A stretch of DNA of 64,000 bases from Nectonema munidae (Eukaryota; Nematomorpha; Nectonematoida; Nectonematidae): assembly GCA_030549495.1 (NCBI GenBank), contig JAUIRK010000078.1, positions 1 to 64,000 on the forward strand. Reading direction: 5' to 3'. Within the stretch, counting starts at the first letter, position 1. Each line of letters opens with the position of its first letter. A program made the translations under genes and the position numbers. The notes beneath the pieces were generated by a model that was given only the letters and a program-made list of their open reading frames with translations, was not told the origin of the DNA and did not search any database. Shown here in pieces: positions 36,626 to 51,600 of this stretch.

Positions 36626-39270
36626 TATATATATTTATGTCTCCCATTTTGTTGCCAGGCCACACATATTAGTAATTATTTAAATTAAAAAATTATTTTG
36701 TGTTATCAAACTTACTATTATAGAATAATTATTATATTTTAAGTCATTATTATAATATAAACAATTATAATAAAAAAAATTAAATACCTAACGACTAAAT
36801 TTGAATGAATTGGAAAGTGCATCTGGTAGTAGTAACATTCAAGCTTTTTTTAGTGGTATGTGAGAAAAACAATAGTTAAAGTAATCGGCAAGGAAATGTT
36901 GGAATATACTTTTCAGCTTGAATAACTTTTTGAGTGTATAATTTTCTATATTTTTCTAATAAACTTTTTGGCAATAGAAATTTATATTTATGCAATTGAC
37001 TAATATATTCTCCACATCGAACAAATAATCTATTCAATCATATATAGTTTGATTGATCAAATTTAGAGATTCATGTGACTAAATTTCGGCTTGAAATTTT
37101 GAAAAACTATATATATTCTAGTGGCAAGTTGTAGTTGTTTTTATATATATTTCAATGCATCATATTGCTAAAGGGTGTGAAATATTTCATTGAAAAATTT
37201 TTACTGGAAGTATGATTTTTAAATTTCATTTCTAAATAACATAAAAGGCAAAACACAGATGAGTTGTATTTAAAATATACTTTATATATATTATTTCATC
37301 TTTTTTTGTTATCTCCAGCGCTATTGCCATGCACCACACTTGTTTTATATGCAATAAAACTTGGCATTCTTGTGTTCTGCCTTGCACAATCACGAATATT
37401 CAAGACATTTTTTAGGCAGAGCAGAAAAATAGAAGGTAGTTAGTTTTTGATAGTTGAGATATAAATTCAATTTTATCATTCTAGTAAAAACGACAAAACT
37501 GAGTTGCCTTAATTTTGATTTTAACTGCACTCCCCTTCCGACACATTTAACTTACATTTTTTCCACAATATACAACAAATTACATTGCTGACATGTACGG
37601 TAAAATTGGTGCATCGCTAAAACCCCTCATTATGAAAATGATTAGAGCTTGCGATTAACTCCCATTCTGCAGAGTTATTATTATTCGGTATAATATACAC
37701 CGGTTAAAACACACTATTTTGCTCATATTAAATCAAAAAATAGGGCGCGACACATCAAAATGTTGCAAATTTTATGCTAAATTTTAATATGCACGCCATT
37801 TTTAGATAAATTTTGATTAAAAAAATCAGTAAATCTAAGTACTAGTTCAATACTAATTTCAACATTTATTATTGATTAAAACTTTTTAATTTTGGCTGTA
37901 ATACTTTTGGTAAAGTAAGGCGTTCTTGACATTTCATAATTAGCACCTCGTTAAAACCGTTTTATCTACCTTTTAACAGATCATAATGGTTGGGTGAAAT
38001 ATACAAAGATTAAAAAGTTAAAATGAACTATATCCCCCTTAAAAGACGAATCATAACGTTTGACACATCAAAATGCTAGAAATGTTCACTTTGAATATGG
38101 AATCTATTTTTGATAAATATTCCTTCAAAAATACAGTAAATATAGATATTACTTCAATTTCAAAATTAAATAGATATCAAGCTTTGTTTATAAGAATTTT
38201 AAATCCAAAAGAAAAGATTTTTTATAATAAATTCTGTTAGCTATCCCGCCAAGCTTTCTATTTCTCAAAGTTTTTCAAAATGTTCAATACTCAATATTAG
38301 TATTTTAAAAATATATATTACCATTTGTGCACACTTGTGAATATTTATTTGAATAAATTGAAATTTGTTACCTTCCAATTCCTGAAGAGTTTGGACAGAG
38401 GAGAAAACCCCTCATAATTTTAGTCACTATCTTCCGAAATCTCAAAAGGTTAATCACTCATATTTTTATTCCTTATACTCAATTACATATTAATTCTATT
38501 TACCAAGATTTTCATCTGCATTTAATGTCATATTTTCTTAAAATAAAGTTTGCTCCATGTATGATTTGATATGATTAATAACAATTAGAAGACAACTGTG
38601 TAAAAATCATTGTTTTTGAATATTCATTCAATTAGATATTACTACAATATAGTATGAAAATATATTTTATAAATATATGCCAACTTATATAAAATCTTTC
38701 AGACATATATCGGGGAATTTTTTTATTTAAATTAAAGATAAAAATTTTTTTGTTGTTGACTTTTTTTATGAGAGATTCGATATTTCTCTAAATAAATGAA
38801 GATGCGATATACCGTAAAGATTAGTGCGTTATTGGAATTTTAAAATGGCGCGTAAAATTAGAAAAATCCTAGAACACAAAGCTGTATTAAATAAATAAAC
38901 ATTAAAATTCCAAAATTTGTAAAAAAAAAAATTCAAAATCTTTTTTCTTTTTATATAATTTAAATATTTGAGATGCAATTTATATACAAATATTTATATC
39001 CCATTTAAAAATTTGTTTTAAAAGATATAAATATTTGATGTGAAGAATTAATTTTAAAAATATATATCCAGAGACTAAATAAATATATAAACTTGTGACA
39101 AATATTTATTAAATAATTTAATTTATATCTCCATGTTTTATTATCAATTTCCATATAAAAGTCTATACCAACGAAGTATTAAATAAATATAAAACAACGA
39201 TAAGCTAAATTATTAAAACAATTTCTATATAAAACTTTAGTATAATATACATTATTATTTAATCATTTTA
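36626..39270. other. Intergenic DNA, downstream of the RIC1 gene
   Basis: No gene. A degenerate tandem duplication sits at about 37620-38200 (separate entry). From 38640 to 39260 the sequence is almost pure A/T, dominated by AAATATTTATAT-like words, and gives way directly to the RIC1 stop codon. Confidence 0.45.
37610..38230. repeat. Degenerate tandem duplication, period ~314
   Basis: The words GACACATCAAAATGTTGCAA (37750) and GACACATCAAAATGCTAGAA (38064) start two matching blocks. Each continues through a diverged AATTTT...TTTTTGAT...AAAAATCAGTAAAT/ACAGTAAATATAG segment and ends in TTCAA...TTTC. The copies are old, with many differences. Confidence 0.5.
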
Positions 39271-39643
39271 TCAGGAAATGGAACAATTGCTATTGCTGAA
39301 ATCTTGACTATCATTAATCTTAATTTGAGTATTATGATGTTCTTCTTCATCACCACCAGTTATATTGCTATTTTTATCATCAGAAATGCAGAACTCTTCG
39401 ATCGATTTTTGACTTGCTTCAGTGAATTTAGTACACATTTCTATTTCAAGGCCAGAAGTGGATCCAATAGAAAAAGTTGTCAAGTCGAGAGAAGATTCAC
39501 TAATCACGTCAGATTCTTCACTTTTAACGACCTGAGACAAGATATCTTGAAAAATTTTCGTGCCATGAATGTTTTGTATAGAGTTTGATTGGAGGAAAAG
39601 CTTCAGAATAAAAACTTGAAGCAAAGGCAAATGATAGGAAAAA
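39271..39643 (-). CDS. RIC1: RIC1 exon 7 (last)
   Basis: Acceptor TTTGTTTTTAG. The exon completes a Cys codon and reads FSYHLPLLQVFILKLFLQSN, matching the family's YKPFLNIIKPQLQKL segment. It is followed by a Ser/Asp-rich, poorly conserved tail ending NSNCSIS and TGA at 39271-39273. The acidic tail also resembles the variable C-terminus of vertebrate RIC1. Confidence 0.85.
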
Positions 39644-42600
39644 CTAAAAACAAATTTAAAACTAAAAGTATTATTTGCAAGGGTTTATATAGTACATCTC
39701 TTGCAAAATCAACATTTTTAAATCTATTGAAAAATAAAAATTTTCATATTATATAAAAAGAGCTTTTTGTTACTCTCTTATATTAAAATTGAATTCAATA
39801 AATGATAAAATTATTTAGAACTTAGATATCACATTTCAAAATTTCCCCATTTTAAAACTCAATAATAAGGAGCATAGATAACATTTCTTATTAATTTTTC
39901 AAATCAAGAGCACTTTTTTAATGATATGAGAATTTTCATTTTTTCGTAACGTTTATTTTGATATAGAAAAAATGTTGATGTGAAAAAATGTCTGATTTAA
40001 AATGAAATAAAACATACCAATTTTGTAAAATGAAAGCATACAAAGCATCAAAAATGAGAGGAATATTGGCTGAAGAAGCGAAAATGCATCTAATATGCTG
40101 TTCTCCAATTCCTCTACAGTCTTTATCTGGAGTGAACTCGGTGGTAACTTTTTGCATCTTAGAAAGAACTTGGTCGAAGAGAGAAGTGTCTTCAAGAAGA
40201 AAGGATATTATGAACGCCCAGTCAATGAGACCACATTCAAGAAAAAGGGCAAAAATGTGTAAAAACTGTGCCTTGGACTTATCCGAAATAACTTCATATT
40301 TCGTATTGCGCTTAGTGAGCGAAGGAATTGAGAAGATGAATGACTCTAGAGTTTTAATCAATTCAGTATTCTCCGTGCTGCATACGCCTCGGTAGTGAAG
40401 CAGGCGATTGGTATCAGAGAAGTCTTCTAAGGCAATGCTAAGCTTGGAAGCTATTCCTACAAAAATATTTCGTATCAACTTCGAAGCGTTTCTGTACAGG
40501 CGAGAGATAGACGACGCATCATCATACCTGGGCTGTGCAAATGAATTACAAAATATGGCAGAAAGAGTGGAAATAACTTTAAAAACATTGCCTTCTTCTT
40601 TAAACGCGCTAAAAGCTTCTTGATTCGAAGTGAGGCACAGCCAATTTTGTAAAGGAAAAGCAATGTTCGAAGAGAGGTGGAAGAGAGATAATAACTCTCC
40701 CCTTTTTAGTAAACCTGCTAAATGCTTTGAAATGATGTTGTAAAGTGTCATGTCACAAGGATGGTTGTTTATAAAGTAGTGGGAATAAGAAGGAGTAAAC
40801 AGCGGGAAAGCAATGCTGGCTTGTTGATCGCTCTTAAATTCTGACGGCTGCTCTTTTTGTTTGTCTGACAGCTTTTCTGAACGACATAACAAGGGCTTAT
40901 TCGCTTGAACTGCATAAAATTCGCTTACAGATGCATACAATTTTGGTTGAGATTGACTTGAAAACTTTGAAGAGGAAGTATTATTATTTAGTAGATCATC
41001 ATGAATGACGGTGTTAAGAAAGGAAATTAAGTAGGCAATGAGTTTCCAGTCACGGGTCTGCTCAAAGCACAGCTTGAGTAGAGTTTGAGTTTCTTCATTA
41101 CTCACAGAAAAGTTTTCAATATTTTGTAAAATAACGAGAAAGGAAAGTGCAGTATCTATATCATTAGCAGCTATGCTTTGCTTAAACAAATCTATCGGCT
41201 TGTCAGTCGTCATGAAGATATACGGCCAAAGAGCTGCTTCCGACTTACGAGCACAATGAGCAATAACTTTCGGAAAGTGAATAGGAAACTTTTTGAGAAA
41301 GGTAATGACGCGTGGAAAGAGAGGCTCAACAAGACAAGCCGAAGAGCGTGAAGAAGGAGACGGGTTGGCTTCGTTATCCAGACAAGTGTGAAGTAAAAGT
41401 TCGAGAGCTTGGATGAAGTTTTCTTGATTGCTTTTCGAACATGCAATAGTGAGTTCATAGGCGAATTCATCCAAATTTTGCTGTAACATCTGAGTGATTA
41501 AGTGATGAAGAAAGGGCTGATGATTGAAGGAAAGGGTAAAGCACTTGGAAAATTGGGTGAAAACATTTGCCAGGCAGCTTTTGACAGTTTGAATCAATGG
41601 AACACAAATCGTTAACGGATATTCATTCAGTACTGGCAGGTTAATAACAATTCTACGCATTACCCCTTCCGTGTCAGCACTATGAAGAAGTGGCAGCCAA
41701 ATTTTGATACCCTTTGAACCAGAATTCATCCAAAGAGAGTGCTTAATGGGCAAAAAGTCACTATCAAAGAAAACATCTTTTTCCCAAACACTTTCAACGT
41801 GAGAAGAGATAACTAATGGCGTTGTGAACAGTGAAGTATGAAGTTCAGCAGCGCAACTCAGTTCTTCATGCGTGAGTTCGTCATACGACTCTTTGACATT
41901 TGAACTGCGTCGGAGAAGAAGTAGATCTCCGCACGAAATGATCAGTATATCTTCAACAAAATAGCTGGACTTAGTATGATAATGATCTTTGACATTTCTG
42001 TACTTTTTTACATCTTCACGTGAGAGAGTAGTGTTAATGTTTATAGGTACCATTGTGATGTAGTTGATACAATGTGGATTTGGTAAAATAAGAGAAAAGT
42101 CTATTGAGTGAAAAATGTTACAGGAAACGGAAGGAATGCATGAAGTATGCGATGAACTTCTCTCACGGTCAAGGCTATCGTACTGCATGCGGGCAATGAG
42201 GAGAAATGAATGGGACGTAACTAGCAGCAGTAAATCGCGCTTCACTTCCATTTGTTCAATTTTGACATCACGTAATTTGGTTAGATCGCGTAAGGCGAGT
42301 GAGCCACAAGCGTTGTTTACATCAAGTTTAAAATTTCGAGAGTATATCAGAATTTTTCTTTCTCCAGTCATATGAATGAGGCACGAAGAAACTATAAAGA
42401 TGTTGCGCCACCACATCAGTCCCTTTTCCACTGAGAAAGACTTTTCTTGTTGTTCACACGCAAAATACTTCAGTTTGTCGGTCAGTGTAGAGTAAATGGC
42501 GAATCCGAAGTCAGAACTCAAAGCCACGTAACGCCCACACAAACTAACACACACGTAATGAAGCATAGAATGCGCCTTCAAGTACGTGGAGGAGATGCGA

Positions 42601-45600
42601 GCAAGTTGATAATTTTGGAAACGAATGGGACTCATGGAATTGAAGATGGGTTTGGCTGCAGCATTGACGCTATCCTCCACGTGATAGCCAAAAAGTAGGT
42701 GATGCGATGTGTGAAAGAGTGGAAACTTTAAATTGAGGGAGTTAGGATTATTCACAAAGGCGCTCTTAGCAAAGCCCTGAGTCATTACATATGAAGAGAT
42801 TGAGGAATTGTGTCTAGGATAGAATAAGAAGTTATAAGACAGCATGATTGCTTCATTGGGAAATTGTTCAAAAATACTAGCAAACTTTTATCTTACACTG
42901 ACTAAGGTTACATTTAAGAAGATAGGTATTCGTCTAATTAATTACGTATTTAATGAGTTCACTGATTATGACTTTCATAACCAGAAATATCATACGATAT
43001 TTATTAAAAAACAGAAGATTCATATACTATTTGAAAAAGCAGACGAAGGTAAAATTGTTCATATATCATATATGATACACTGCTCACGAAAGAGTTAATA
43101 CGCTACTAAGTAGATCGTTTTTGAAAATACTACTCAGAAATATATTTAGTGCACGCGTGACACTACGTCTGGATACGTTTGTTCAATTGCTAATTTGGAT
43201 CAATCGTATTTTCGAACAAATTTCAAAATATCAACAAATGACCTTATCCGAACAGGTCAGAAACAATAACTAGATTGCTAGATCCAATATTCATCAAACA
43301 AGACGTGATTGAAAATCACAATACTCAGGAATTTATAAATCCTATTGTTCTCGCACAACTTCGGGATAACAAATTCCCACTCATTCATGAATATCTTCAC
43401 AAAATCAACCATAACTATGTCTATTCCGTAATCAGCAGAACACTCAACAACTTTTCAATTGCCCTCACATACCTAAAACACTAACTACCTTTCATTTGTT
43501 GTCTAAGCCGTGCGGGGTCGGTCATTAATCTACTGAGATTGTGGAGAAACAACTTGGCTAGGACATGGAATAAAAATTCCGAGCTACATTATCTGGCTCA
43601 ATCTCCATTGACTCGTACTACACTCACTCATGGCTAAAGTAAGCCGAAAGTTCACAAACAACCAACATAAATACACTCTTAGGATAACATTTCGATGATG
43701 GTACAGCCGTGGAAATTAGCTTTTAATAACTCCTAAATAGAAAATGTATGATGTAGTTTCAACTCATTTGCATGAAGTGTATCCGAAATCACCAAAAAAT
43801 GGCTGATATGAAACAAAAAAACATTTTTATTTCATTTTTTAATTTCTATTTTAAATAAAGTTTCTTTTTGACCCAATTACCTCATTTTGTTGTATATTGA
43901 TAAAGTTGACTGTACGTACAGAACCTTGTTGTTGTAGTCTACAAATGTAAAAACTTTATCTCTTTGAATTAAAAATTATAAAGTTACAAGCAAAATGTTT
44001 ATTTTAAAAACAACACAAATGTTCGACTCCAAGAGTCTTTCTCAAGTGCGTGTAAATGTATAAATGAAGGATAGAAGGAGAGTCGGTGCCTTGTTGAGTG
44101 AGATTAAGTGTCATTGATCTTTTACGGTTCTTTGACTGGCTGTGAGAGAGATTATGTTGTTCATGATGAAGATGAAGAGTAACATATGCGGATGGTTTAA
44201 TAAGCTAGATTTATAGATAGTAAATGATTGTGTGGAACAAGTACATGTATGCATGTTAATGATATATATGCGAACAATATAATATATATGTGAACAAGTA
44301 TAAATATAATATTCAATATATTCTATTCTAAACGGTTGAATAGATTAAATTGAAGATAGTAAAAGATTGTATTTATATATAGAGTAAATGTATGTTACCA
44401 TATTTGTAAGTAGTGATACAGAAGATATAAATATGAAATAGAATTAAATATATGTACATGCAATTTACTCGGCTTTTACGAGATGCAGCGTTACAATAGT
44501 CTCTTTGAATTTAGCATTTTTATACGATTCACTAACTTTTGTTTTATCATATTTGGAATCACTCGCTTATCATAAAAGTGCACTGAAATTCAAACCTCAA
44601 TAATAACGAATACTTCTAAGCATTGATTTAATTAGAGTATTATAACTTTGTAAATCTCAAGTAGAGGAAGAATGAAGAAAAGATATAAAGGAGGTGAAGA
44701 AATAAACTATGAAAAGACCGAAACAATGTACAGTAGAACTCCTCTAATGAGGTCACCATAGGAACCAAGTCTTTTGACCGTTATTTAGGATTGACCTCAT
44801 TAGAGGAGTAGTTATGTTATTTGAGGGTAAAATGATAGCTATTTATATTTTTTTCTCTTCTTTATATTATTTAAATTATTAGATGGTTAAAAATTGAAAA
44901 ATAAACTTAAAATGTCACAGAGAAATATAAAAAGTAAAATCTATAAAGTTATTTTTATTTTGCAAAAACAGGTACTAATTTTACTTTTTAATAAAGTAGG
45001 TATCAATTAATGTTTGCTTTTTTGTTAGCTGTCATAAAACCATTACATAGCTTTGTAACATTCCTTTTTTAAGTGCAAACTTTTTAAGATCGATTGCAGA
45101 GGTTAGAGCTCCAGAAAGATTTTTTATAGAACATTCACTCTCACCACGCCAATTATCTTCTATGTGCAAAGCCTCCGGATCTGATGAATTTTCACTGAGG
45201 ACGTCTTGTACTAAATCCGCTTCCCATGTACCAGTAAGTTCTTCAACGACCGGTAAATCATCATCAATTGAAATGAATTCCGTGTCTGTCATAGGGTTTT
45301 CTATTTCACAGCGCTGAGAGACTTCTGATATCTTTAACAGAGTCCGCTATCCATTCAATGGCGTTTAAAACAGTAATGGAGTGGAGGGAAAAATTTCAAT
45401 ATTTTTCTGTTCTTGCAATAATGGAACTAAGAAGTTTTTTTTGATAATAACGTTTAAATGTATGAATTATGCCCTGATCAAGAGGTTGTAGAACTGAGGT
45501 ACAATTAGCAGGAAAGAAAATAACTTTTTTATTTTTCGTCTTAACATCTTGTGGATGGCCAGGAGCGTTGTCTACAAACAACAAAACATTGCGTTTTTGC

Positions 45601-48600
45601 TTTTGCACCAGCTTATCAAATTCAAGCAACCATTCATGGTAAAGTTCAGCAAACATCCAAGCTTTTTTATTGGACCTCCATAAAACAGGGAAAGCTTCAT
45701 AAGGAATCTTTTTAAAACAACGTGTCTTCTGAAATCTTCCTATAACGAGCTTACTAAGATTGCTTTACATGTGTTTGTGCTATACTACCACTACTGCTTA
45801 CTTACTATCCTCTTGATTATCACTAATCCTCTCACATACATACAACATTGTCCTACCATGTATCTATCCTATCATATACGCGTCATATAATGTTCACAGC
45901 ATAAACACAAGAGGGTAATCATGATGCTAATGCTAAAGACAAAATTAGCTTCTCTAACTTTATATCAATAGGGTAACAGAAAAAAGAGATGCTTAGGAAG
46001 ACTGATTTAAAATTCGCAACTAAAAGTGTTTTCATTTTGATGTTAAGACTTGATCCCTTTGAAAATTTACCCAATTTCTCCGTTTTGGCAAAAATGTGCG
46101 ATAATGGGTGATCGTAATACGCAATACGAGAGTGACCGTTATACTCAATAATTATGCAATATATAGAAATATAAAAGAATTCGCGACTATGCTTTCTGAA
46201 AATATTAGAAGCGTTGACCGCTTTTCAGGAGTGACCGTAGGGAGGAGTTCTACTGTACATTGATAAGACGGAGTTTTAAATTCTTTCCAAAGGAAACAAC
46301 AGCTCCAAAATGAATTCTTAGTGTTACAATTAAAATAATTAAATTCAAATCGCTAAAATTGAAATAACTTGCAGAGAATTGATGTCAAGGATGAGAAAAA
46401 AAATTTAAAAAACTCACATTGAAAAATCTTTGCCGCCATCTTGAGGAAGATTGCAAATGATGATTAGAGCGTAATTCTCACTTCCCCAATGCATGTCAAC
46501 AATGACACTACTTTCAAAACTAAAAAGAGTAAATGAGTAAAATCAGAAAAAGAAAGATATTTTTATTTAAAAAACGGAGTCCCTAGCTTGGACGCAAGAG
46601 GGTGAAGAGAGGAGTGTCAAGGAGTTGTCAAAAACCATGGCATCCATTTTTAAAGCGCGCTTTTCTTTTGAGGCGATTTCATATTAGAACTTATTGTATT
46701 ATGTAAATTCAATCTTTAATCTCTTCCATCAAAAACATTTTAGCGTTTCTTTTTTTATTATAAAAAAAATGTACTTTGTTAACCCGATCCTAAAGACGTA
46801 AAAAGATGAAAAAGAAACCATATTCAGAGTGGTTCTAACATGGGAAAATCTTGGATAATTGAACATACTCTCTAACTTAAAGAATTTTTTTCATAAAAAG
46901 ATTTTGCATTCAGAGAAAAGAGGTTTCCATTGCAAAAGAACTACGTGCTGAATCACAGACGGTGAAATAACTACATGATATTTGATACATACATCAATAT
47001 GTATACACTAATACAGGGTTTCCCAGTAGATTTTCTGGGTTCCGTGAAGTTTTTGATGATAAAGAGTTAAATTATTCATAAGGAAGAGTAATCAATTTTT
47101 AAAATATACAAAGATTAATGATATGAATAGATTTAAGTGAAACTTAAAAATACAAGACATTTATTAAATACATAAGAACTGTAATCCTTAATAAGAGAAA
47201 GAATTTATTGGAGTTTACACACATTCGGCATATTATTTATGTTAAAATAATAAAATTGCTTATTTTAGTGAAAATTATTTACCAGAAAAATTAAACTTTT
47301 TCAACCCCAAATGGTTAATTTAAGAAGCGATGGAAATGCAAATGAGCAGATATAGGCCTGAAATTACAGCCAGTTCATCTTTAAAAGTTTCATCAAAAGC
47401 AGACGGTGGTAAAAGCAAAAACAGAAAATACGGTAAAGCTTTTATTTCTTATGGTTTTACCCGGACAGGTGGTGATAAGAAAGAACTAAGTGGTTTGTGT
47501 GTTGAATGTGGAAAAGTTTTGAAGAATATCTGTTTAAATCCAGCTAAATTAAAACGACATTTAGAAACAAACCATGTTCATTTATAAGATGAAGATAAAT
47601 AATATTTTCAAAGATAATGCTCAGAATTGAATGAAAGACAATCAAAATAACTCACATGTTTCAGAAAACAAAGATGCTTTATGTGCTTCATATCAAGTAA
47701 GTTATAGAGTTGCCAAAGATGGAGAAGCACATACCGTTGCAGAGAATTTAATAAAGCCATTGGCAAAAGATTTCGTAGAGTGCATGATAGGTGAAAAATA
47801 CAGACAAAGTGCCACTTTCAAACAATTCAATATCAAGACGGATCCATGTAATGTCAAATTTTTGTGAAACAGAGCTTGTTACACGAGATAAAATGGCGTC
47901 AACATTCTCTCTTCAAATGGATGAGTGCTGGATTAGCAGTTTTGCTCGTTTTTTTACGATATAACTAAGGGGTGCACATCCGGGGGGGGGGGCGTACATA
48001 ATAATGTAAGATAAGAGAATAAAAGAGGGAATGCTGACTTTCGAGTCAAACATCATGCCAAGCTGCTCTGAAATTCCTATCAAAAATATTTTACAAACGA
48101 TGCGTGAGAGCTATATAATAATAATAATCCATTGTTTCAATATGCACACAATAAGTAAGCAATGTTTATCACAGTGTCTTTGTAGTATTTTTGAACAAAC
48201 ACATGTTGATGATCCACTAGATTTTCTTATCTTTTGTCAGAGTCATTCTCTGTCTCTTTCCTCTGTTTTCTCTTCCACTTTCTCTGCTAAAACTGAGTCA
48301 TTCACTCAAGCTCATTCAAGCTCTCTTCTTTCATTCAAGCCCTCTTCTCTTGTTAAGCTCTCCTATCTCATTCAGCTCTCTTCTCTCCAGTGGCGTGGCT
48401 AGGCTGGGGCATGAGGAGCCGTGCCCCCTCCATGTACCTCATGGTGCCCCCATGCACCTTATGCGATATCAGTTTTCGAAAATTTCTCAAATGGAAGGAA
48501 CAAGAAAGTATAAATAATGTTGCTCACGTTTTTTAAGTTTTTAAATTGTGCCCCTTCTATCAACTTTTAATTGGCTACACCACTTCTTCTGTCTAATTTG

Positions 48601-51600
48601 CATTTAGAGTTAAATTAAAAATAATTCTATTTTATCTTATTAGAAACTAGTTTTTAGCGAAATATAAGTTTTTTTAGTTTTTGTTGAAGCTCTATAACTT
48701 TTTCTGATAGACATTTTTTCCTTAAAAGTTATTATAAAAGGCAAATCATTGCAAAATGTTAACTGTTATTTTACTTTTTGTAGCTTGTATCAATTTAGCT
48801 TTTAAACTATTTTTGAATGATGCGGAGTAAAATGAAATAATGCGATCTTAATTTTTTGTTTTATTTTTGTTTGCACAATTATAACTTCGTTGTATACCCT
48901 TGCCCCTGAATCAATCACATTTTTTCATATAAACATCGCAGGGTGTCTAGTAGACTCTTTTCCTTCAGACTACATTCACTCATATAAAACTCTCCAACCT
49001 TCAGTTATTTGTTTCCTCTATGAATCAAATATCCTTTCATCAATTCCTGTAATGTGCCTGGTAGACTACTTCTTTTTTCAAATGAAAAGCTTATTCGCCC
49101 CCAACAATTTTGGATTTTTTTAAAATAGTGTATATGCGATATGCAAATTTAATTAAAATATTTTCGCTGGAAGTATAGTATTTAAATTTCACCAATTTTG
49201 TAAAAAATATATAGTAGTCTTATAAATTTAGGTATGCGCTGAATACACTCTATTTTAAAGGATTGCTTGAATAATTTTGAGGATGTGCGCCCCTGATATA
49301 ACTATGCCATTGGATAGGTATATTACAGGGGAAGTGATATTTAAATTAATTAATTCCCGTGTTTCCAATGATGGGGCAGCAGATATGGTTGGACGCATTT
49401 CAGATTCTGTAGCAAGAATAAAACAAAGAAATGAAAATGTTGATAGTATTCATTGTTGTGTTCATCGTCAGGCATTAGCAATGAAACGTATGCCAGAAAA
49501 CTTGAAACCAGTATTAAACGGTGTTGTTAAAATGGCGAATTATATAAAAGAAAGAGCCTTAAATGCAAGACTCTTTATTTTTATTATATGCAGATATGGG
49601 AAACATTCTGGTTGTCTCGTGGAAAGGTGCTGGCACGGTTTTTAGAATTGGGTGAAGAAATTATGTTTGTTCTATTCGGACATCCTTTCCAGCTTTCAGT
49701 CCAATTAAAAGATCAGTGGTGGATGGAAAAATGGCATATCTTTGCGATATATTTGCTTATTTAAATGAAATTAATCTTGCAATGCAAAGTACTCGGTAAC
49801 ATGTTTAAAGTTAAAGATAAAATGAATGTATTTCAACGTAAACTAAAACTTTGGGGTGATGTTGAATGCTTTAAAAACATGAGTAGTTTTTTTAGAAGGA
49901 AATGCAATTTCCTAGAGTCAAAAAACAAAAGATTTTGTTCTGCGGCATTTATCATACATGAATGAAATGTATGAAATGTATGTTTGTTGAAATGTTAAGA
50001 GAACGTTGGGTTAAAAATCCTTTTGTAGATTCGGATCTTTCGCAGAAAGAAAAGTAACAGCAGATAGACATAGCGGCCGACTCAACACTAAAATATAAAT
50101 TTGAAGAAGTGGATCTGTCAAAGTTTTGGATAGAATTATTACCGGAATACCCTGACATAAGCGCAAGAGCTTTAAAAACCATAATGAGGTTTCCAACCAC
50201 ATATTTATGTTAAAGAACCTTTTCATTATATGTAGCAACAAAAAATAAATTTAGAAAGCTGAAAACGATTTACGGTTACGAGTGAAACGTATAATTCCGA
50301 AGATGCATGATCTCCTCAATCAGCACAAGCTCACCCAAGTCATTAAAAAGCATTTTTTAGAACATATATTTATTAAGTGTGGATTTTTTGCTCATTAATA
50401 GCCTACAATGCTGATTTTGCTTTATAATTTTTGTAATTCTTATACTTGTATTTTTGTTCACTATAAAGTATCACGTGGGTTCGGTGAAAGTTTTGCTGTA
50501 ATGTCGGGATTCCGTGGGTCTGAAAAGTTTGGGAAAGCCTGTACTAATATATTAACACATTTACGGCCAATGTTCCTATTTTGGAACATAAGTAATTTCA
50601 TCTTCGTCTGCTTTTTTCAATGACTTTGAATATAAATCGTCTGCGTTTTTTTAGATATCGTCTGCTTTGCTTGGTCTTAAATGGGTTAATCTGTGAAAGG
50701 CGGACTATATCAAAGTTGTGTGTGAGCTGTACTTTTATATGGAAGCGAAACTTGGCGTGTACGTAAGGCTGAGAAAGAAAGATAGTTATCACCAAAAAGA
50801 AAATGCTTAGAGAAATATAGAAGAAGAATGGTAGGAATGAAATTAAGAAGAGGTTAGATAGAAATTGCAAACAAATATCATTAAAGCTGATGCGTTCACG
50901 TAGAGCTACTAGACGGCAGTTCAAACCTAATGGCGAAAGTCTCTAAAATTCTAAAAGTTGGTTTGAACACATAGAGTGGAACTGATAAGGCTTCAATAAA
51001 CGAAACCAGTCTTTCACAGAGTGTACAGTTAGTGATGATGAAAAACGACCTTGCTACTACTTCCAGATTTAGTAGATACGCGCCCAAAACTTGTAAATCA
51101 TGATTTTAAACTCGCTCCAGTCCATATACTCCTCACATGGGGTATTTTTAACTTGAAATACAAGTACAATTACTCGGTTCTCTGGATACTGAAATGTAAG
51201 TAAAAAGACTTTAAATTTGTATTTTCGGTGGACATACGCATAATCTTATATAAATCAAGCAAATAGTACAGCAATGCATTACGGGTAAGGCGCAAGAAGG
51301 GAAGCGTTATATCAGGGAATGTGTACAAAACAAGAAACCTGAAAGAAGACAACAAGGCATCTTTTTTAAGCTCGCAGTCTTCCAAGGAATCGAGATCGTC
51401 AGATTGAAGAGAATTCACAGCACACTCAATGCCAAATGTCGAGTATATTCTCCAAGAACTGTTGGAATGAGGAGGTGCTGTTGTGGTTGAATGCGCTAAA
51501 CAACGCCCATCAGTACTCCACTCCAAGTGACATTTGCTCAACGGATTCAATGAAGATGATGAGGTAAAGGGAATTGAATAGGATAGCAAAAGATTTCGAT

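Larger units (their letters stand above)
47014..50541 (+). mobile_element. hAT transposon, ZBED-type, split by nested insertions
   Basis: Ends CAGGGTTTCCCAG and TTTGGGAAAGCCTG, flanked by CACTAATA (47006-47013) and TACTAATA (50542-50549), an 8-bp target duplication. The transposase is in pieces. A BED zinc finger lies at 47330-47587 (CVECGKVLKNICLNPAKLKR, HLETNH). Next come 47631-47867 and the start of the catalytic domain (TFSLQMDEC). After the nested element there is 49310-49645 (NDGAADMVGRISDSVARIKQ; HCCVHRQALAMKRMPENL), later pieces, and the dimerisation domain (KTIMRFPTTYLC, FSLYVATKNKFRKL) near 50190-50260. Several frameshifts and stops make it inactive. The intact-sized original would have been about 2.2 kb. 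Confidence 0.85.
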